A stretch of DNA of 64,000 nucleotides. Source: Aliikangiella marina. Its GTDB lineage: Bacteria > Pseudomonadota > Gammaproteobacteria > Enterobacterales > Kangiellaceae. Position 1 is the first letter of the stretch, and each line of letters opens with the position of its first letter. Location of the stretch: positions 1-64,000 of the forward strand of contig NZ_VIKR01000003.1 of assembly GCF_007004765.1 (NCBI RefSeq). Reading direction: 5' to 3'. Below are positions 62,632 to 64,000 of this stretch, piece by piece. The notes beneath the pieces were generated by a model. It ran no database searches. It was not told where the DNA came from and saw only the letters and a list, made by a program, of their open reading frames with translations. Position numbers and translations under genes: made by a program.

Positions 62632-63813
62632 TTATTTTAAACGGGTAGAGATAATAGCACAAAGCCCGATCATTAATGCGGAGCCGATAATACAGGCAAT
62701 AAAGCCAAACCATTGATAGACTAAGCCGGATAATAAAGTACCGATGAGTCGACCAGCAGCGTTTGACATGTAGTAAAAGCCAACGTCAAGCGTCACTGCA
62801 TCTTTAGTTGAGTAGGCTAGTATGAGATAGGAATGGATGGCTGAATTTATTGCAAAAATAATGGCAAAACTTAGCAGACCGCCGATAACAATAACCATCG
62901 GGCTAATTGAGTAATAATGTGCGAAAATCATCAAAACTGGTGCAATGAAAAGTACACTGGCTGCCAGCGTTGCGGTGCGTCCGGATGGCGCATGATCGGG
63001 TCGCTTGAATCCAAAAATTCTTGGGGTCGAAGATTGGATAAACCCATACAAGATAATCCATGCTGCCATCAGTGTACCAACTTGGGTGTGTTGCCAACCT
63101 AGCGTTGATTGGAGAAAGACTGGTAGTGCAACAACAAACCAAATATCGCGCGCACCAAACAGGAAAAATCGAGCAGCAGATAAAAGATTGATTTGGCGAC
63201 TTTTAGAAAATAATTGTTTGAATTTTACGGTGTATTTTTTGGCTTGTAAGTCAGCGGGAAGAAGCACGAAGCAGACAACGGTGATGATCAACAAACCGAT
63301 CGCCAAAACGTAGAGCGCGTCTTGATAGCCAACGAGAGCCAGCAACAACCCACCTAAGAAAAAACCAATTCCTTTGAGCGTATTTTTTGAGCCCGTTAAA
63401 ATCGATACCCATTTGAACAACTGCCCCCGGGATTCTTTAGGCACAAGTAGTTTAAGACTACTCTTTGCGCTCATTTTATTGAGATCTTTTGCAATACCGC
63501 TTATAGCCTGTACTGCCATAACAAAAGGCACAGAAAGTAGATTCTCCATGCTAAGTAAATAGAGTGCTAGAATTTGCAAGGCTAGCCCGGAGAAAAGTGT
63601 TTTATTGAGTCCGAACCTCGCTGCTAGCCAGCCGCCAAACAAGTTAGTAACTACACCGAAGAATTCATAAAATAAAAACAGGAAAGCAATATCGATCGCA
63701 CTGTAGCCCAACTGATGGAAATACAGAACCACCAGCATCCTTAGTGCGCCGTCGGTTAGGGTAAACCCCCAGTAAGCGCCTGTCACGGTTGCGTAACTTT
63801 TTAAAGAAGTCAT
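62632..63813 (-). CDS. arsJ: Organoarsenical efflux MFS transporter ArsJ
   Basis: Major facilitator protein of 393 residues from ATG 63813 (a TTG at 63828 is also in frame). It has about twelve hydrophobic segments and a sequence typical of ArsJ: LKSYATVTGAYWGFTLTDGA, RMLVVLYFHQLGYSAIDIAF, FYEFFGVVTNLFGGWLAARF, TGSKNTLKGIGFFLGG. ArsJ exports 1-arseno-3-phosphoglycerate, which is made by the adjacent glyceraldehyde-3-phosphate dehydrogenase when arsenate replaces phosphate. The partner GAPDH gene ends 19 bp upstream, supporting the call. Confidence 0.92.
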   Translation of the reverse strand: MTSLKSYATVTGAYWGFTLTDGALRMLVVLYFHQLGYSAIDIAFLFLFYEFFGVVTNLFGGWLAARFGLNKTLFSGLALQILALYLLSMENLLSVPFVMAVQAISGIAKDLNKMSAKSSLKLLVPKESRGQLFKWVSILTGSKNTLKGIGFFLGGLLLALVGYQDALYVLAIGLLIITVVCFVLLPADLQAKKYTVKFKQLFSKSRQINLLSAARFFLFGARDIWFVVALPVFLQSTLGWQHTQVGTLMAAWIILYGFIQSSTPRIFGFKRPDHAPSGRTATLAASVLFIAPVLMIFAHYYSISPMVIVIGGLLSFAIIFAINSAIHSYLILAYSTKDAVTLDVGFYYMSNAAGRLIGTLLSGLVYQWFGFIACIIGSALMIGLCAIISTRLK

Positions 63814-63832
63814 GTGTGATGCAGACAATTAA

Positions 63833-64000
63833 TTAAAAGTTTTTAGCAATCATTAACGCAATATCTTTCATTCGTTCCGCATAGTTGATTTCATTGTCAT
63901 ACCAAACGATTAGCTTAACCATGTCGCCGTCGGTTACTTGGGTAGATAATGCGTCAACTATTCCCGATCGTTTATCGTCTTTGTAATCGATCGATACTAA
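63833..64000 (-). CDS. gap: Glyceraldehyde-3-phosphate dehydrogenase, C-terminal end (ArsJ-associated), truncated by window
   Basis: The last 55 codons of a minus-strand gene running off the right edge. The residues include GIVDALSTQVTDGDMVKLI, then VWYDNEINYAERMKDI, which is the conserved GAPDH C-terminus (VWYDNE...Y..RM.D). The gene stops 19 bp before arsJ, matching the known gap-arsJ arsenate-resistance pair. The catalytic domain is outside the window, so the paralogue assignment depends on context. Confidence 0.85.
   Translation of the reverse strand, partial: LVSIDYKDDKRSGIVDALSTQVTDGDMVKLIVWYDNEINYAERMKDIALMIAKNF

Overview
The window is a chromosomal segment of a marine-type gammaproteobacterium. 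A mutH gene, the order rppH-ptsP-(TauE/SafE permease)-lgt-thyA-folA, a sucAB operon and a stand-alone rpe-trpG/pabA pair all point to that class. The moderate-to-low GC content and many secreted proteins would suit a Kangiella/Aliikangiella-like or Alteromonadales-like bacterium, but the genus is a guess from gene content. No tRNA, rRNA, CRISPR array or prophage was seen.

Layout. 1-3.5 kb is accessory DNA: the 3' end of an Rhs polymorphic toxin gene (Rhs core, Hint domain, variable C-terminal toxin), a candidate immunity gene, and a Y1/HUH (REP-associated-type) transposase between 12-bp inverted repeats. 3.6-7.3 kb holds a CPBP membrane protease and two secreted proteins, one a hydrolase with PKD and PPC domains. 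7.9-11.1 kb is a hybrid histidine kinase ending in an AraC DNA-binding domain. 11.2-15.3 kb is sucAB. 15.7-19.7 kb holds a DoxX protein, a metzincin protease, rpe, trpG/pabA and a rhombotarget-type lipoprotein.

19.7-32.5 kb is the most coherent region: a ChrR-type photo-oxidative (singlet oxygen) stress locus. It has an ECF sigma factor and its ChrR zinc/cupin anti-sigma, a DUF4397 lipoprotein, a TudS/YbgA-like protein with a photolyase, and an eight-gene operon (DUF3833 lipoprotein, acyl desaturase, NTF2-like protein, SDR, COG2907 flavoprotein, DUF1365, cyclopropane fatty acid synthase-like methyltransferase, DUF2878). Three promoter-like sites, TGATCY-N15/16-CGTAAK, precede three transcription units of this block at 33-44 bp from their starts. 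This suggests one sigma factor drives DNA photorepair and membrane-lipid remodelling and, through the DUF4397 gene, its own operon.

32.6-43.3 kb carries a TPR-prolyl-4-hydroxylase-like protein, secreted proteins of unknown role, a 1486-residue propeller/histidine kinase/receiver/nucleotide cyclase fusion, a ThrE-type exporter and a vanadium-haloperoxidase-like lipoprotein. 43.6-50.6 kb is the conserved block mutH, rppH, ptsP, TauE/SafE, lgt, thyA, folA. 50.6-61.8 kb is mostly small membrane or secreted proteins, a sterol-desaturase-family hydroxylase, a PDZ-alpha/beta hydrolase fusion, a membrane-bound AraC regulator and a secreted trypsin-like protease. The right end has a SUKH (SMI1/KNR4) protein, the arsenical exporter arsJ and the 3' end of its partner GAPDH gene, cut by the window edge.

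Start codons were moved inward where a good ribosome binding site or family alignment favoured it; such cases are flagged. Functional calls come from motif recognition only, with no database search.
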